A stretch of DNA of 39,690 bases from a virus. This document shows, piece by piece, positions 5,779 to 12,101 of this stretch. The position numbers and the translations under genes are program-made. Where the stretch lies: IMG/VR virus record IMGVR_UViG_3300008516_000249, positions 1-39,690 of that record. The stretch is one strand, 5' to 3'. The first letter of the stretch is position 1. Each line of letters begins with the position of its first letter. The notes beneath the pieces are model-generated. The model saw only the letters and a program-made list of their open reading frames with translations. It did not search any database and was not told the origin of the DNA.

Positions 5779-5970
5779 TTAAGCCTTCTCAATCACATTG
5801 ACAGTCCATCCTATATTTATAAGGTCTTGAACTTGTTGAGTAGTGAGACAATTACCAACTTGATAATCAATGCTATTCTTAAGGGACTTAATACGGAAAT
5901 GGTCTTTTTCATATCCCCACGATCTTATGTCTACAAGGTTGATTGTGGGTTTAGTGTGTGGATGTGACAT
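5779..5970 (-). CDS. Hypothetical protein, 63 aa
   Basis: First gene of the leftward cluster. The ATG at 5970 follows TAAATGGAGGATAAGAAC; an upstream in-frame ATG at 5985 lies inside the ribosome site and is unlikely to be used. The C-terminal part (CLTTQQVQDLINIGWTVNVIEKA) suggests a short alpha/beta fold. No helix-turn-helix is evident, so it is not an obvious repressor. Confidence 0.65.
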   Translation of the reverse strand: MSHPHTKPTINLVDIRSWGYEKDHFRIKSLKNSIDYQVGNCLTTQQVQDLINIGWTVNVIEKA

Positions 5971-6116
5971 GTTCTTATCCTCCATTTAAATTGTTTGCGT
6001 TTGATTATATATAGGCAATATCTATGCCACCTATCATATAAAATCACAACCCATTGAATTAACAGGGCTATTTATTTTAATACCACAGCGTAGCACGATA
6101 ACAATCTATCATACTG

Positions 6117-6221
6117 GGTGAAAATCACCTACGAAAAGGTGAAAATCACAGCCTTATTTAGTAAGGGTTTGCGGGGAAGTAACTCTCAACAGCCCGGTGT
6201 AGTCGAGGGGTGAGAATCACC
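6117..6221. promoter_or_regulatory. Three 13-bp operator-like palindromes
   Basis: GGTGAAAATCACC (6117-6129) and GGTGAGAATCACC (6209-6221) are perfect five-base arms around three bases. GGTGAAAATCACA (6138-6150) is the same with one arm mismatch. The first two are 21 bases apart centre to centre, two helical turns, so a dimeric repressor could bind both on one DNA face. The third ends 20 bases before the -35 box of the rightward promoter. Confidence 0.6.
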
Positions 6222-6241
6222 TATAAATAATAAAATAAAGC

Positions 6242-6271
6242 TTGACATTTGAAGAAATAAGGTTTTATGAT
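6242..6271 (+). promoter_or_regulatory. Sigma70-type promoter, rightward
   Basis: TTGACA (6242-6247), an 18-base spacer and TATGAT (6266-6271) give a near-consensus host promoter reading into the 6510-7074 genes. It lies just downstream of the third palindrome. Confidence 0.65.
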
Positions 6272-6509
6272 GTTAGCAAGCTTATCCGGGTCTTGTATGG
6301 GGACAGTAGAACGGGCCTACCAGGATGACAAGGCAGCATTGCCATAAGATAGCATAACGAGCCTTGCTAATGGGATAAACAGCAGTTAACGCGCACATAA
6401 GCCTGATAAACAGATAAGTATACAAAATGCAATGATTTAAGCCTGAACCACACACCGTTAAACTGTATTGAAAGGGTTATTATGCTTTATTTGATATAAG
6501 GGGTAGAGT

Positions 6510-6632
6510 ATGTTTTATGAATGGATAAACTGGCAAGTGAATACTTATTCTGATACAACTTCTCTTAATACACTAAGTTTTAACTTATGGCTTGTTTATA
6601 TATATAAGGCTATTTATGGCGAAAAAGACTAA
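6510..6632 (+). CDS. Hypothetical small protein, 40 aa
   Basis: The ATG follows GGGGTAGAGT, a fair ribosome site. The protein is rich in aromatic and polar residues (MFYEWINWQVNTYS..., FNLWLVYIYKAIYGEKD), possibly with a short amphipathic or membrane-associated C-terminal half. Its end overlaps the start of the terminase-small-like gene by 17 bases. No family recognised. Confidence 0.4.
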   Translation: MFYEWINWQVNTYSDTTSLNTLSFNLWLVYIYKAIYGEKD

Positions 6633-7074
6633 AAAAAAGAAGAAAAGATTCACTGCTAATGAGTTAAAGGCCTTAGAGTTGGTAGCTAAGCATCCTGAGA
6701 AGAGTGATGCTGATATTAGTAAGGATTTAGTGAAGTTAGGTAATGTAATAGATCCTTACTATCTAAATAAGAGGACGAATGCTAACGTAGCAATACGGGA
6801 TAAGATAGCTATAAAGAGGGAGAAAAACCTTCTTAGAATCCAAAATCAGATGCCTTTAGCCTTAAAGGTATCAAAAAACCACTTGAAATCCAATAACTTA
6901 GATGCTGCCAAGCTAGTGATGAAACATGCTCTCCCTGTTAGTGAGGACGCTCCTGTTAGGCAACCAACGGTAAGTGTAGAGACTCTCACTATCATCCAGA
7001 ATAACCAGCTTCAGGTGTGTCAAGACAGGCTTGATGCCATAAAGGTAGAGGAAAGTAGTAATGATAACGAGTAG
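6616..7074 (+). CDS. Putative terminase small subunit
   Basis: 152 residues from the ATG at 6616 (AAGG upstream); a TTG at 6592 is in frame but less likely. After a lysine-rich start (MAKKTKKKKKRF) comes a helix-turn-helix-like region TANELKALELVAKHPEKSDADISKDLVKLG, a pattern common at the N-terminus of small terminase subunits. Next come basic helical stretches (NLLRIQNQMPLALKVSKNHL). The large subunit lies about 5 kb downstream, which is a long distance but not unknown. Another DNA-binding regulator is the main alternative. Confidence 0.5.
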   Translation: MAKKTKKKKKRFTANELKALELVAKHPEKSDADISKDLVKLGNVIDPYYLNKRTNANVAIRDKIAIKREKNLLRIQNQMPLALKVSKNHLKSNNLDAAKLVMKHALPVSEDAPVRQPTVSVETLTIIQNNQLQVCQDRLDAIKVEESSNDNE

Positions 7075-7147
7075 TTATAGGGATTGAGTGTGATAATATA
7101 TAATATGACTTCTAACCATTATGTAACATTATTAAGCATGCTTACTG

Positions 7148-7180
7148 CTAGGCCCCCCCGGTTGCGAGGGGTGGGGGTAG
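7148..7180 (+). terminator. C7/G-run hairpin, possible terminator
   Basis: CTA and a C-run (7153-7159) face GGGG-T-GGGGG-TAG (7168-7180) across a short loop GGTTGCGA, giving a very GC-rich hairpin in an AT-rich region. Only GGGTTT follows, so it is not a canonical intrinsic terminator. It lies between the terminase-small-like gene and a new promoter, which fits a transcript boundary. Confidence 0.4.
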
Positions 7181-7205
7181 GGTTTCATATATGGTATCTA
7201 TAGCT

Positions 7206-7217
7206 AAATACTTTTCA
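7206..7217 (+). repeat. AAATACTTTTCA box, copy 1
   Basis: First of three near-identical intergenic boxes (others at 7767-7777 and 8045-8056). It starts 26 bases before the -35 of the promoter at 7232 and is followed by GCATAAAATAA, which is shared almost exactly with copy 2. Confidence 0.6.
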
Positions 7218-7231
7218 GCATAAAATAACCC

Positions 7232-7260
7232 TTGACAATTATGTAACCCCATGATATACT
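7232..7260 (+). promoter_or_regulatory. Sigma70-type promoter for the HNH gene
   Basis: TTGACA (7232-7237), a 17-base spacer and TATACT (7255-7260) form a near-consensus promoter. The start codon of the next gene lies only 25 bases after the -10 box, so the untranslated leader is very short. Confidence 0.7.
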
Positions 7261-7285
7261 CTTCTAAACCCTATGGAGATATACC

Positions 7286-7768
7286 ATGACAAACCAACAA
7301 ATCATAAAAGCTTATGTTAAAGACCTCATTCCCATCATTAAAATCGCATCCACCCTCCATGTTACCAGACAGTCCATATATAGATTGCTTAGGAAACATG
7401 GGGTCGATACCTCAAAATCCAGACGTATTGAAGTTAAATGCCATTACTGTGGAAAATCTTTTCTTAAAAAACCTTGCCAGGTTAGACGGCGTAAGTACCA
7501 TTATTGCACTTTTAGGTGCTACCTGGACTGCATAGAAGCAAAAGGACAAGGTTATGTTCAAAACAGGCATGGTCAGAGAAGGGTAAGGGTTCTTGTCAGT
7601 AAGCATTTCGATCTTCAAGACGGTATGATAGTCCACCATGAGAATAAGGATACCCTGGATAACCGGCTAACCAATCTCAGGGTATTTAAGGATCACAGTG
7701 AACACATGAGATATCACAGGGGAGGAGAGGCTATTCCTCTGTGGGATGGGAGAAATATACAATCTTAA
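7286..7768 (+). CDS. HNH endonuclease with N-terminal helix-turn-helix
   Basis: 160 residues. Residues about 4-38 (IIKAYVKDLIPIIKIASTLHVTRQSIYRLLRKHG) form a resolvase-like helix-turn-helix. A treble-clef zinc motif follows (C52, C55, C74, C78), then an HNH_3-type nuclease VHHENKDTLDNRLTNLRVF (HH at 117-118, Asn126, Asn130). The arrangement is typical of free-standing phage HNH endonucleases. It has its own promoter and GGAG ribosome site, consistent with a separately acquired mobile gene. Confidence 0.85.
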   Translation: MTNQQIIKAYVKDLIPIIKIASTLHVTRQSIYRLLRKHGVDTSKSRRIEVKCHYCGKSFLKKPCQVRRRKYHYCTFRCYLDCIEAKGQGYVQNRHGQRRVRVLVSKHFDLQDGMIVHHENKDTLDNRLTNLRVFKDHSEHMRYHRGGEAIPLWDGRNIQS

Positions 7769-7777
7769 TACTTTTCA
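7767..7777 (+). repeat. AATACTTTTCA box, copy 2
   Basis: Lies in the 29-base gap between the HNH gene and the next ORF, followed by CCATAAAATAAGG that supplies the ribosome site. No promoter follows this copy. Confidence 0.55.
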
Positions 7778-7797
7778 CCATAAAATAAGGTCGAATA

Positions 7798-8046
7798 ATG
7801 GATATAAAGACACCTATAGATAAATATTACAATGATCTCCATTATGCTGCTTTGGTTAAGCTAATGGTTTCCTATATTCAAAACTGTAACTATACCCCTT
7901 CTGAAATAAGGCAAGCCGCTATTCTGGCATCCATACTTTATGAAGAAACCCGAATAAGCTATCTACAATTTCCATCCATACCAGAATCTGTTGAAAATAG
8001 CTTATCGGTATTACATGAATGGACAGACAATGAGCCTATTAAATAA
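7798..8046 (+). CDS. Hypothetical protein, 82 aa
   Basis: Ribosome site AAGG at 7787-7790. The sequence is mostly helical (YNDLHYAALVKLMVSYIQNC; SEIRQAAILASILYEETRI) with acidic C-terminus. This helical pattern is typical of small phage accessory proteins, but no family is recognised. A copy of the AATACTTTTCA box precedes it and another overlaps its stop. Confidence 0.65.
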   Translation: MDIKTPIDKYYNDLHYAALVKLMVSYIQNCNYTPSEIRQAAILASILYEETRISYLQFPSIPESVENSLSVLHEWTDNEPIK

Positions 8047-8056
8047 ATACTTTTCA
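8045..8056 (+). repeat. AAATACTTTTCA box, copy 3
   Basis: Overlaps the stop codon of the preceding gene and begins 28 bases before the -35 of the promoter at 8073, almost the same geometry as copy 1 and its promoter. Confidence 0.6.
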
Positions 8057-8072
8057 ACCCATTTTAACCCTC

Positions 8073-8101
8073 TTGACTTTCACCCCTGAATCTGATATAC
8101 A
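8073..8101 (+). promoter_or_regulatory. Sigma70-type promoter
   Basis: TTGACT (8073-8078), a 17-base spacer and TATACA (8096-8101), with the ribosome site AGGAGG overlapping the end of the -10. It reads into the run of small genes from 8114. Transcripts would start close to or just after the ribosome site, so the true initiation arrangement is uncertain. Confidence 0.55.
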
Positions 8102-8113
8102 GGAGGCTAAACA

Positions 8114-8320
8114 ATGACCAGACCCATATCTGAAATAATAGTAGATGGCAAGACTTACAAATGTTACGCTAACGGTATGTCCGATGGCGATAGCACAAGC
8201 ACTATAAACCACTTTATACCCCTGTCTTACCAACTATTTGCAAGGTTCTGTGAACATTTACCTTTTAGTACAGTACAAGGTATATATAAAGATGTGATGA
8301 AACCTTATTTTCCTGAATAG
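8114..8320 (+). CDS. Hypothetical protein, 68 aa
   Basis: Strong ribosome site AGGAGG (8101-8106). The N-terminal half is beta-like (ISEIIVDGKTYKCYANG) and the rest helical. No family is recognised. First gene of a four-gene run. Confidence 0.65.
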   Translation: MTRPISEIIVDGKTYKCYANGMSDGDSTSTINHFIPLSYQLFARFCEHLPFSTVQGIYKDVMKPYFPE

Positions 8321-8330
8321 GGAGGAACCT

Positions 8331-8684
8331 ATGGAACTGACTAAACATTTGGATGTTTATGAAGTAGTGCCATCTGGTTATGTAATTGCTGAATCTATAC
8401 TTACTGAAGAATGGCTTAATGATCTTAACCTTAAATATTGGGAGCGGAAATTACAAATTACTGCAATGTGGACACATCCTAAAGCATTTCCTGATATTAG
8501 AAAATGGGATAGGAACAGATTTCGCTCAAAGCGCATGAAAGGTCCTGAAGAGGGTTATTACATACAGATATATCTGGCTAACCTTGGGAATGAAATTGAG
8601 TTTAATCAGACCCACGATGTCGCTAAACATAGGATATTAATCGAATATAAGAAACAAGAATTGATTAAGACAATTGGTGATTAA
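8331..8684 (+). CDS. Hypothetical protein, 117 aa
   Basis: GGGAGGAACCT precedes the ATG. The protein is rich in Trp and charged residues (TEEWLNDLNLKYWERKLQITAMW; DIRKWDRNRFRSKRM). No motif is recognised. The stop overlaps the start of the metallopeptidase-like gene (TAATGA), implying coupling. Confidence 0.65.
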   Translation: MELTKHLDVYEVVPSGYVIAESILTEEWLNDLNLKYWERKLQITAMWTHPKAFPDIRKWDRNRFRSKRMKGPEEGYYIQIYLANLGNEIEFNQTHDVAKHRILIEYKKQELIKTIGD

Positions 8685-9046
8685 TGATCAGACTTCTTCC
8701 AACGGTTAATTTTGTACCACTTGATTTTGAACCCGAATTCATTGCTCATTATGATCCGAATACTAATACCATCAACATAAACAAAAAATTGAAGTGTTCG
8801 GCTAAAGCACTTATGTTGATACATGAGTTTACACATTGGTTTGTTTCTTTTTTGATGGATTTGGCAGAACCATCCTATTTACATAAACACGAGAATTTAT
8901 ATCTTGCCTACCTACGTTTAAATGCCTATGCGGACTATGCTGCAAGACATTACGTGAGACTTTTTGTATTATTGTTCTATGGTCATTTTGGACCAATAAG
9001 TATGAAAAAAACAAAAATAGTACAAGAATATGAGGCTAAAAAATAA
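8684..9046 (+). CDS. HExxH zinc metallopeptidase-like protein
   Basis: 120 residues with LIHEFTHWF at 45-53, where HEFTH (47-51) is the HExxH zinc-binding motif of zincins. The preceding segment, a short beta strand NTITININKKLK and a helix, is as in small ImmA/IrrE-like or SprT-like phage peptidases. In such families a downstream Glu/His/Asp supplies the third ligand; candidates are Glu62 or His67/His69. Substrate unknown. ImmA-type relatives cleave repressors, but that link is speculative here. Confidence 0.65.
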   Translation: MIRLLPTVNFVPLDFEPEFIAHYDPNTNTININKKLKCSAKALMLIHEFTHWFVSFLMDLAEPSYLHKHENLYLAYLRLNAYADYAARHYVRLFVLLFYGHFGPISMKKTKIVQEYEAKK

Positions 9047-9196
9047 CCCTTTAACGTAGAAGCGATCCTCGAGAAACGACTAGGAGTAAATGATTAAATT
9101 TTTACCATTTTGTAAACTCCGAAAAATCTTTGAGGTTTTATGAATATCTGGCATTTCATAAACAAAGAACTTAAAAGAAAATCGGAGGTAAATATC

Positions 9197-9607
9197 ATGG
9201 ACGGATTTAGAATTATTGGTTCAAGTAATGGACATGGCAGGGGTTCTCAATTTTCAAATATAGAAAGTAAATTAATTATTTCTAAGCATTTTGCAAATAA
9301 AAAAGCTGGCACTTACTCTTTATCGTTCTATTTTGGTCATGTACTATTAAAACGATTGGGATGGGAAATTGGTCTTTTTGTCCAATTTTTGTATGATGAT
9401 GAAAATAGACTGGGGTTTTTTAGAAAAGTTCCCCAAGGTACAGCCCAATGCTATAAAATAACACGTAATACTGTAACGAGTCAAAGAGGACGGATAACTA
9501 TAACTTGGAATTCAGACTATCCTTCTGTTGAAGGGGCAAGAGAAGCTGAAAATGTTATTGTAAAAGATGAAGGACTTTTGTTTGAATGGCCTCGGCGTAA
9601 TATATAA
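9197..9607 (+). CDS. Hypothetical protein, 136 aa
   Basis: The ATG at 9197 follows GGAGG (9184-9188) at ideal spacing. An in-frame ATG at 9140 with GAGG four bases upstream is the alternative and would add 19 residues; it overlaps the stop of a 17-codon ORF (9090-9143) that could act as a leader. The protein is basic and beta-rich (GTYSLSFYFGHVLLKRLGWEIGLFVQFLYD). No family recognised. It might be a DNA- or protein-binding accessory factor, without evidence. Confidence 0.65.
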   Translation: MDGFRIIGSSNGHGRGSQFSNIESKLIISKHFANKKAGTYSLSFYFGHVLLKRLGWEIGLFVQFLYDDENRLGFFRKVPQGTAQCYKITRNTVTSQRGRITITWNSDYPSVEGAREAENVIVKDEGLLFEWPRRNI

Positions 9608-9751
9608 GATTTCCGTGTTAACCTTATGAAACCCCACTACCTAACATTCATAACCTATCACCCGCCAGCCTACAGGGAAGTAATGATAGAATATGAAATT
9701 GTCATAATCCCTATGCGGTCTTAGATATGGCATACAGTGAGTATGAATTAG

Positions 9752-10033
9752 ATGAAAAAGACTAACGTAATAGATTTCCCTACTGAATCAGCCTTTGATG
9801 GGTTTTTAGATGAGCTCAGGGAGACTTATAAAGAGAAGCGTCTAAATAATTTCATCTGTATCTATAACTATGAATATAAGAAAGGTGAGGAAATAGAAGG
9901 ATTTGTGAGCGGAATCCAGGATTACTGGTTTGGAGAGAAATCTACTATTTATCTCTTAGGGCTTATAGAAGTGATAAAAGATGAGATCCTGCATTATATG
10001 GCTGATAGGTGTGAGGAGAATAGAAATGAGTAG
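9752..10033 (+). CDS. Conserved-looking phage hypothetical, 93 aa
   Basis: The product (FICIYNYEYKKGEEIEGFVSG, YWFGEKSTIYLLGLIEVIKDEIL) resembles a small acidic protein often seen near replication or recombination genes in phages. Helical C-terminal part, no catalytic motif. The ribosome site is weak. The next gene starts eight bases before its stop. Confidence 0.65.
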   Translation: MKKTNVIDFPTESAFDGFLDELRETYKEKRLNNFICIYNYEYKKGEEIEGFVSGIQDYWFGEKSTIYLLGLIEVIKDEILHYMADRCEENRNE

Positions 10034-10271
10034 ATATCTAAAACTGATCTGGTTTAAGGAAGATCCCTGGACAAGATATCATGCTGCTGTAGGGATTAGT
10101 GCAGAAAAGACGCTTTGTGGGGTTGTACGGTCAACGAGGCGAATACTGCCGAGTGAAAAGATTGATCGGTGCCTTAATGGAGGTAAATGCAAGAAATGTC
10201 TTGCTGTTTTAGGCAACCTCGTAGGAAGAAAATATGGCCCCGGTGATATCGTGGAGATTAAGGTTGAATGA
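10026..10271 (+). CDS. Hypothetical protein with Cys cluster, 81 aa
   Basis: ATG at 10026 follows GAGGAG. A GGKCKKCL motif in the C-terminal half, with an upstream LCGVV and a Cys in DRCLNGG, suggests a possible zinc site, similar to small phage proteins of the T-R-x-C family. The protein is basic (STRRILPSEKIDRC). The stop overlaps the next ATG (ATGA at 10268). Confidence 0.6.
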   Translation: MSRYLKLIWFKEDPWTRYHAAVGISAEKTLCGVVRSTRRILPSEKIDRCLNGGKCKKCLAVLGNLVGRKYGPGDIVEIKVE

Positions 10272-10558
10272 CCCCAGATGAACGCAACCAAATCTATGAA
10301 GTTCTGATGATGATTGATACATCCCTGGAGTTGATTATTAAAAGGGCCAAGGCAATACGGGCGGATTGCACTGACCGTCATCTTTATCCTACTCATTTTA
10401 AAGTCAGATGTGGCACTAACGCAAAAGACATTATAGATATGGCTCAAAGCATTGAGAAGAGAAAAGGCCCTGCCTTTAAGATGATTGAGGAGCAGAGGAA
10501 AGGTAGAAGTGTTGAGGTAGATAAACCTACAGGCAATGAGAGGCCATTTCCGGTATGA
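10268..10558 (+). CDS. Hypothetical helical protein, 96 aa
   Basis: Coupled to its neighbours by ATGA overlaps at both ends. Mostly helical (ERNQIYEVLMMIDTSLELIIKRAKAIRA) with a basic C-terminus. Probably an accessory protein of the same operon; no family recognised. Confidence 0.65.
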   Translation: MTPDERNQIYEVLMMIDTSLELIIKRAKAIRADCTDRHLYPTHFKVRCGTNAKDIIDMAQSIEKRKGPAFKMIEEQRKGRSVEVDKPTGNERPFPV

Positions 10559-10710
10559 CCAAAACCAACATAATCCATAAGCCCCGGCCACTCATTGATC
10601 AGAGCCATTATTGCCCTAAATGTGGAACTGTGATGATCATCCATGACGTTCTGATCTACCAGTGTCCCAGGTGTGGGTATCTACGGGAGGGTTTGATAAG
10701 AGGAGGATAA
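10555..10710 (+). CDS. Zinc-ribbon protein, 51 aa
   Basis: Starts in an ATGA overlap. Two knuckles, CPKCG (20-24) and CPRCG (37-41), form a classical four-cysteine zinc ribbon in a protein of only 51 residues. It could bind nucleic acid or RNA polymerase. It ends in a GGAGGATAA run that could serve as a ribosome site for something downstream. Confidence 0.65.
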   Translation: MTKTNIIHKPRPLIDQSHYCPKCGTVMIIHDVLIYQCPRCGYLREGLIRGG

Positions 10711-10770
10711 CTATTAGCCACATTTAGGACGGCGAGGTGCAATGGCGATAATGTCCGAAAGGAAACCTGC

Positions 10771-10884
10771 ATGCATATCCCCGAAAAGGATATGATGGGG
10801 TTACACCGAGGGGCACCCACGAGAGGAGCGCCAAGCCTCTTACCCTGCTTAATGGGACTAACATATAGAGGAAGAGAATCATGA
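10771..10884 (+). CDS. Possible small protein, 37 aa
   Basis: The ATG follows AAAGGA (10758-10763) with seven bases of spacing, and the stop overlaps the next ATG as ATGA, both typical of genes in this window. The peptide (MHIPEKDMMGLHRGAP..., LTYRGRES) is not recognised. The same DNA is unusually GC-rich and can fold into several stems, so a structured RNA is a competing explanation. A second tiny frame (10742-10795) also has a GAGG site. Confidence 0.38.
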   Translation: MHIPEKDMMGLHRGAPTRGAPSLLPCLMGLTYRGRES

Positions 10885-11015
10885 AAGAAATAGACAAGGG
10901 TTATTATCCAGATGGATGGCTAGAACCAGTTCCTGACCCTGGCCCACTTAGACGGGAAGGTGGACGTGAACGGTGGCCTAATGGTGGGGGTGATTATTAC
11001 CTAAGTGGACGGTAA
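10881..11015 (+). CDS. Small Gly/Pro/Arg-rich protein, 44 aa
   Basis: GAGGAAGAG lies just upstream of the ATG. The product is rich in Gly, Pro, Arg and aromatic residues (YYPDGWLEPVPDPGPLRREG; WPNGGGDYYLSGR), so it is probably disordered. No family is recognised. Confidence 0.5.
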   Translation: MKEIDKGYYPDGWLEPVPDPGPLRREGGRERWPNGGGDYYLSGR

Positions 11016-11077
11016 ATGGTAAAACCAGAAGGGCCATATCCAACAAAACCATTTTAATCATTAACAGGAGGAGAACC

Positions 11078-11512
11078 ATGAGAAAACAACTATTTAGCCT
11101 TTGCGTCATAATGGCGCTGTTTTTGATCGTGGGTTGTGCTACATTGCAAAACTGGATTGGCCAGCCTCAGTTACAGACCTATACTTTTATTTATGACGGT
11201 GGAGAGTATTCCGCCTTGTTGCCGAAAGACGTGCCTTTGCCGCCTGAGAATGCTGTCCAAAAACCTCACTGGTTGCCTTGTTTCGGATTACTTACTATAA
11301 TGCACGTAGCCTATGAGGAACCTGGAGAATGCCCAATAGTTTCGTTTTGGTTCACTCAGAAACTCGGCGTAGTTGCTACAGTTTACCATATTGAGGTGGA
11401 TGGGCAATTACAACATAACTATTATATCTATTTCAGGGGATTGCCAGTTGAAGTGGATAAAGAAGAGATAAACAAAAAACTCAGGGCATGGAGCAAAGGC
11501 CCAAAACATTAA
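11078..11512 (+). CDS. Lipoprotein with lipobox signal
   Basis: 144 residues. MRKQ plus a hydrophobic stretch to the lipobox LIVGC (Cys20) is a clear type II signal peptide; the mature protein would be anchored to a membrane. A strong AGGAGG ribosome site precedes it. It directly precedes endolysin and holin-like genes, so a role in lysis (an outer-membrane spanin-like factor) or superinfection exclusion is plausible. The mature part (TYTFIYDGGEYSALLPKDVPLPP) is not recognisable. Confidence 0.78.
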   Translation: MRKQLFSLCVIMALFLIVGCATLQNWIGQPQLQTYTFIYDGGEYSALLPKDVPLPPENAVQKPHWLPCFGLLTIMHVAYEEPGECPIVSFWFTQKLGVVATVYHIEVDGQLQHNYYIYFRGLPVEVDKEEINKKLRAWSKGPKH

Positions 11513-11513
11513 A

Positions 11514-11536
11514 GCCCACGCCTTTACCGCGTGGGC
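11514..11536 (+). terminator. Perfect 8-bp GC hairpin after lipoprotein gene
   Basis: GCCCACGC, a seven-base loop and GCGTGGGC form a perfect stem. No T-run follows, so it is a weak terminator at best. It may stabilise the 3' end or moderate expression of the endolysin, whose ribosome site GAGG lies six bases after the stem. Confidence 0.45.
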
Positions 11537-11551
11537 AGATTGAGGTATAAA

Positions 11552-11947
11552 ATGCCCAAATTTGGCACTACATCACAGGAAAGGCTATATAGCTGTCATT
11601 CTGATCTTATCAGACTGTTTGAGGCAGTTGTAGTGCGTTTCGATTGCACTGTCCTTGAAGGTCACAGGGGAAAAGAAAAGCAAGACAATTATTATAAGGG
11701 AGGCAAAAGCAAGGTTCAATGGCCTGATGGGAAGCATAACAGTTATCCATCTGAGGCTGTGGATGTAGTTCCCTATCCTGTGGATTGGCAAGATAGAGAA
11801 AGGTTTCATTATTTTGGGGGTTTTGTTTTGGGAATGGCTACAGCTATGGGAATCAAAATCCGATGGGGTGGAGATTGGGATATGGACACTCAGGTTAAAG
11901 ATAATAAGTTTGATGATTTACCACATTTTGAATTGAAGGAGGTCTGA
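11552..11947 (+). CDS. Endolysin, M15 (VanY-type) peptidase
   Basis: 131 residues from the ATG at 11552, which has GAGG six bases upstream (a GTG at 11531 lies inside the hairpin and is unlikely). The motif GKHNSYPSEAVDVVPY gives the first zinc ligands (His62, Asp71). The terminal RWGGDWDMD...DLPHFEL gives the third (His125). This is the M15 L-alanoyl-D-glutamate or D-Ala-D-Ala peptidase endolysin fold seen in T5-type endolysins. It cleaves peptidoglycan stem peptides. The lipoprotein and holin-like genes on both sides support a lysis cassette. Confidence 0.85.
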   Translation: MPKFGTTSQERLYSCHSDLIRLFEAVVVRFDCTVLEGHRGKEKQDNYYKGGKSKVQWPDGKHNSYPSEAVDVVPYPVDWQDRERFHYFGGFVLGMATAMGIKIRWGGDWDMDTQVKDNKFDDLPHFELKEV

Positions 11948-11948
11948 A

Positions 11949-12101
11949 ATGCTAGATAAACTGGAAAATGAAGGAGCGGCTATTATCGGGCTTGTAGCCA
12001 TAGCGATTATAGCCCTGTTCTTGCTTGGCGTAGGAGCTAAAGAAATTGCTATAGGCATCGGTTCCGGCCTTGTAGGTTTTATCAGGGGCAAAAGTAGTTA
12101 G
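11949..12101 (+). CDS. Holin-like small membrane protein, 50 aa
   Basis: Starts one base after the endolysin stop and ends on the GTG of the terminase gene. After an acidic start (MLDKLENEG) there are two hydrophobic segments: residues 10-30 (AAIIGLVAIAIIALFLLGVGA) and 33-45, then a basic tail (RGKSS). This is the size and shape of a phage holin, and the position next to the endolysin supports it. No family signature is available. Confidence 0.68.
   Translation: MLDKLENEGAAIIGLVAIAIIALFLLGVGAKEIAIGIGSGLVGFIRGKSS

Larger units (their letters stand above)
5971..6509. promoter_or_regulatory. Divergent control region with palindromes and promoter
   Basis: About 540 bases separate the leftward cluster from the rightward operon. 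No gene is supported. Visible elements are three GGTGA-N3-TCACC-type palindromes (6117-6129, 6138-6150, 6209-6221), a strong rightward promoter (6242-6271) and a transcribed leader with small stems such as CAAGGC (6329-6334) with GCCTTG (6361-6366). A leftward promoter must lie near 6000-6120, but only a weak TATAAT (minus strand, 6004-6009) without a good -35 is seen. Confidence 0.6.

Noticed and set aside
5971-6120. Leftward promoter for the small-gene cluster
   Set aside because: A TATAAT on the minus strand (6004-6009) lacks a matching -35 at proper spacing, so I do not list it as a promoter.
9090-9143. 17-codon ORF before the 136-residue gene
   Set aside because: It has TAGGAG and a stop overlapping an ATG at 9140, so a leader peptide is possible. 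It is too short to list as a gene without conservation data.
9626-9724. 32-codon ORF between two genes
   Set aside because: No ribosome site before the ATG and no recognisable sequence; it may be random in a 144-base gap.
10711-10870. tRNA or known riboswitch
   Set aside because: No seven-base acceptor stem, no T-loop GTTC motif with CCA, and no conserved riboswitch core that I recognise, although stems exist.
11016-11057. 13-codon ORF before the lipoprotein gene
   Set aside because: Very short, no clear ribosome site; treated as leader sequence.
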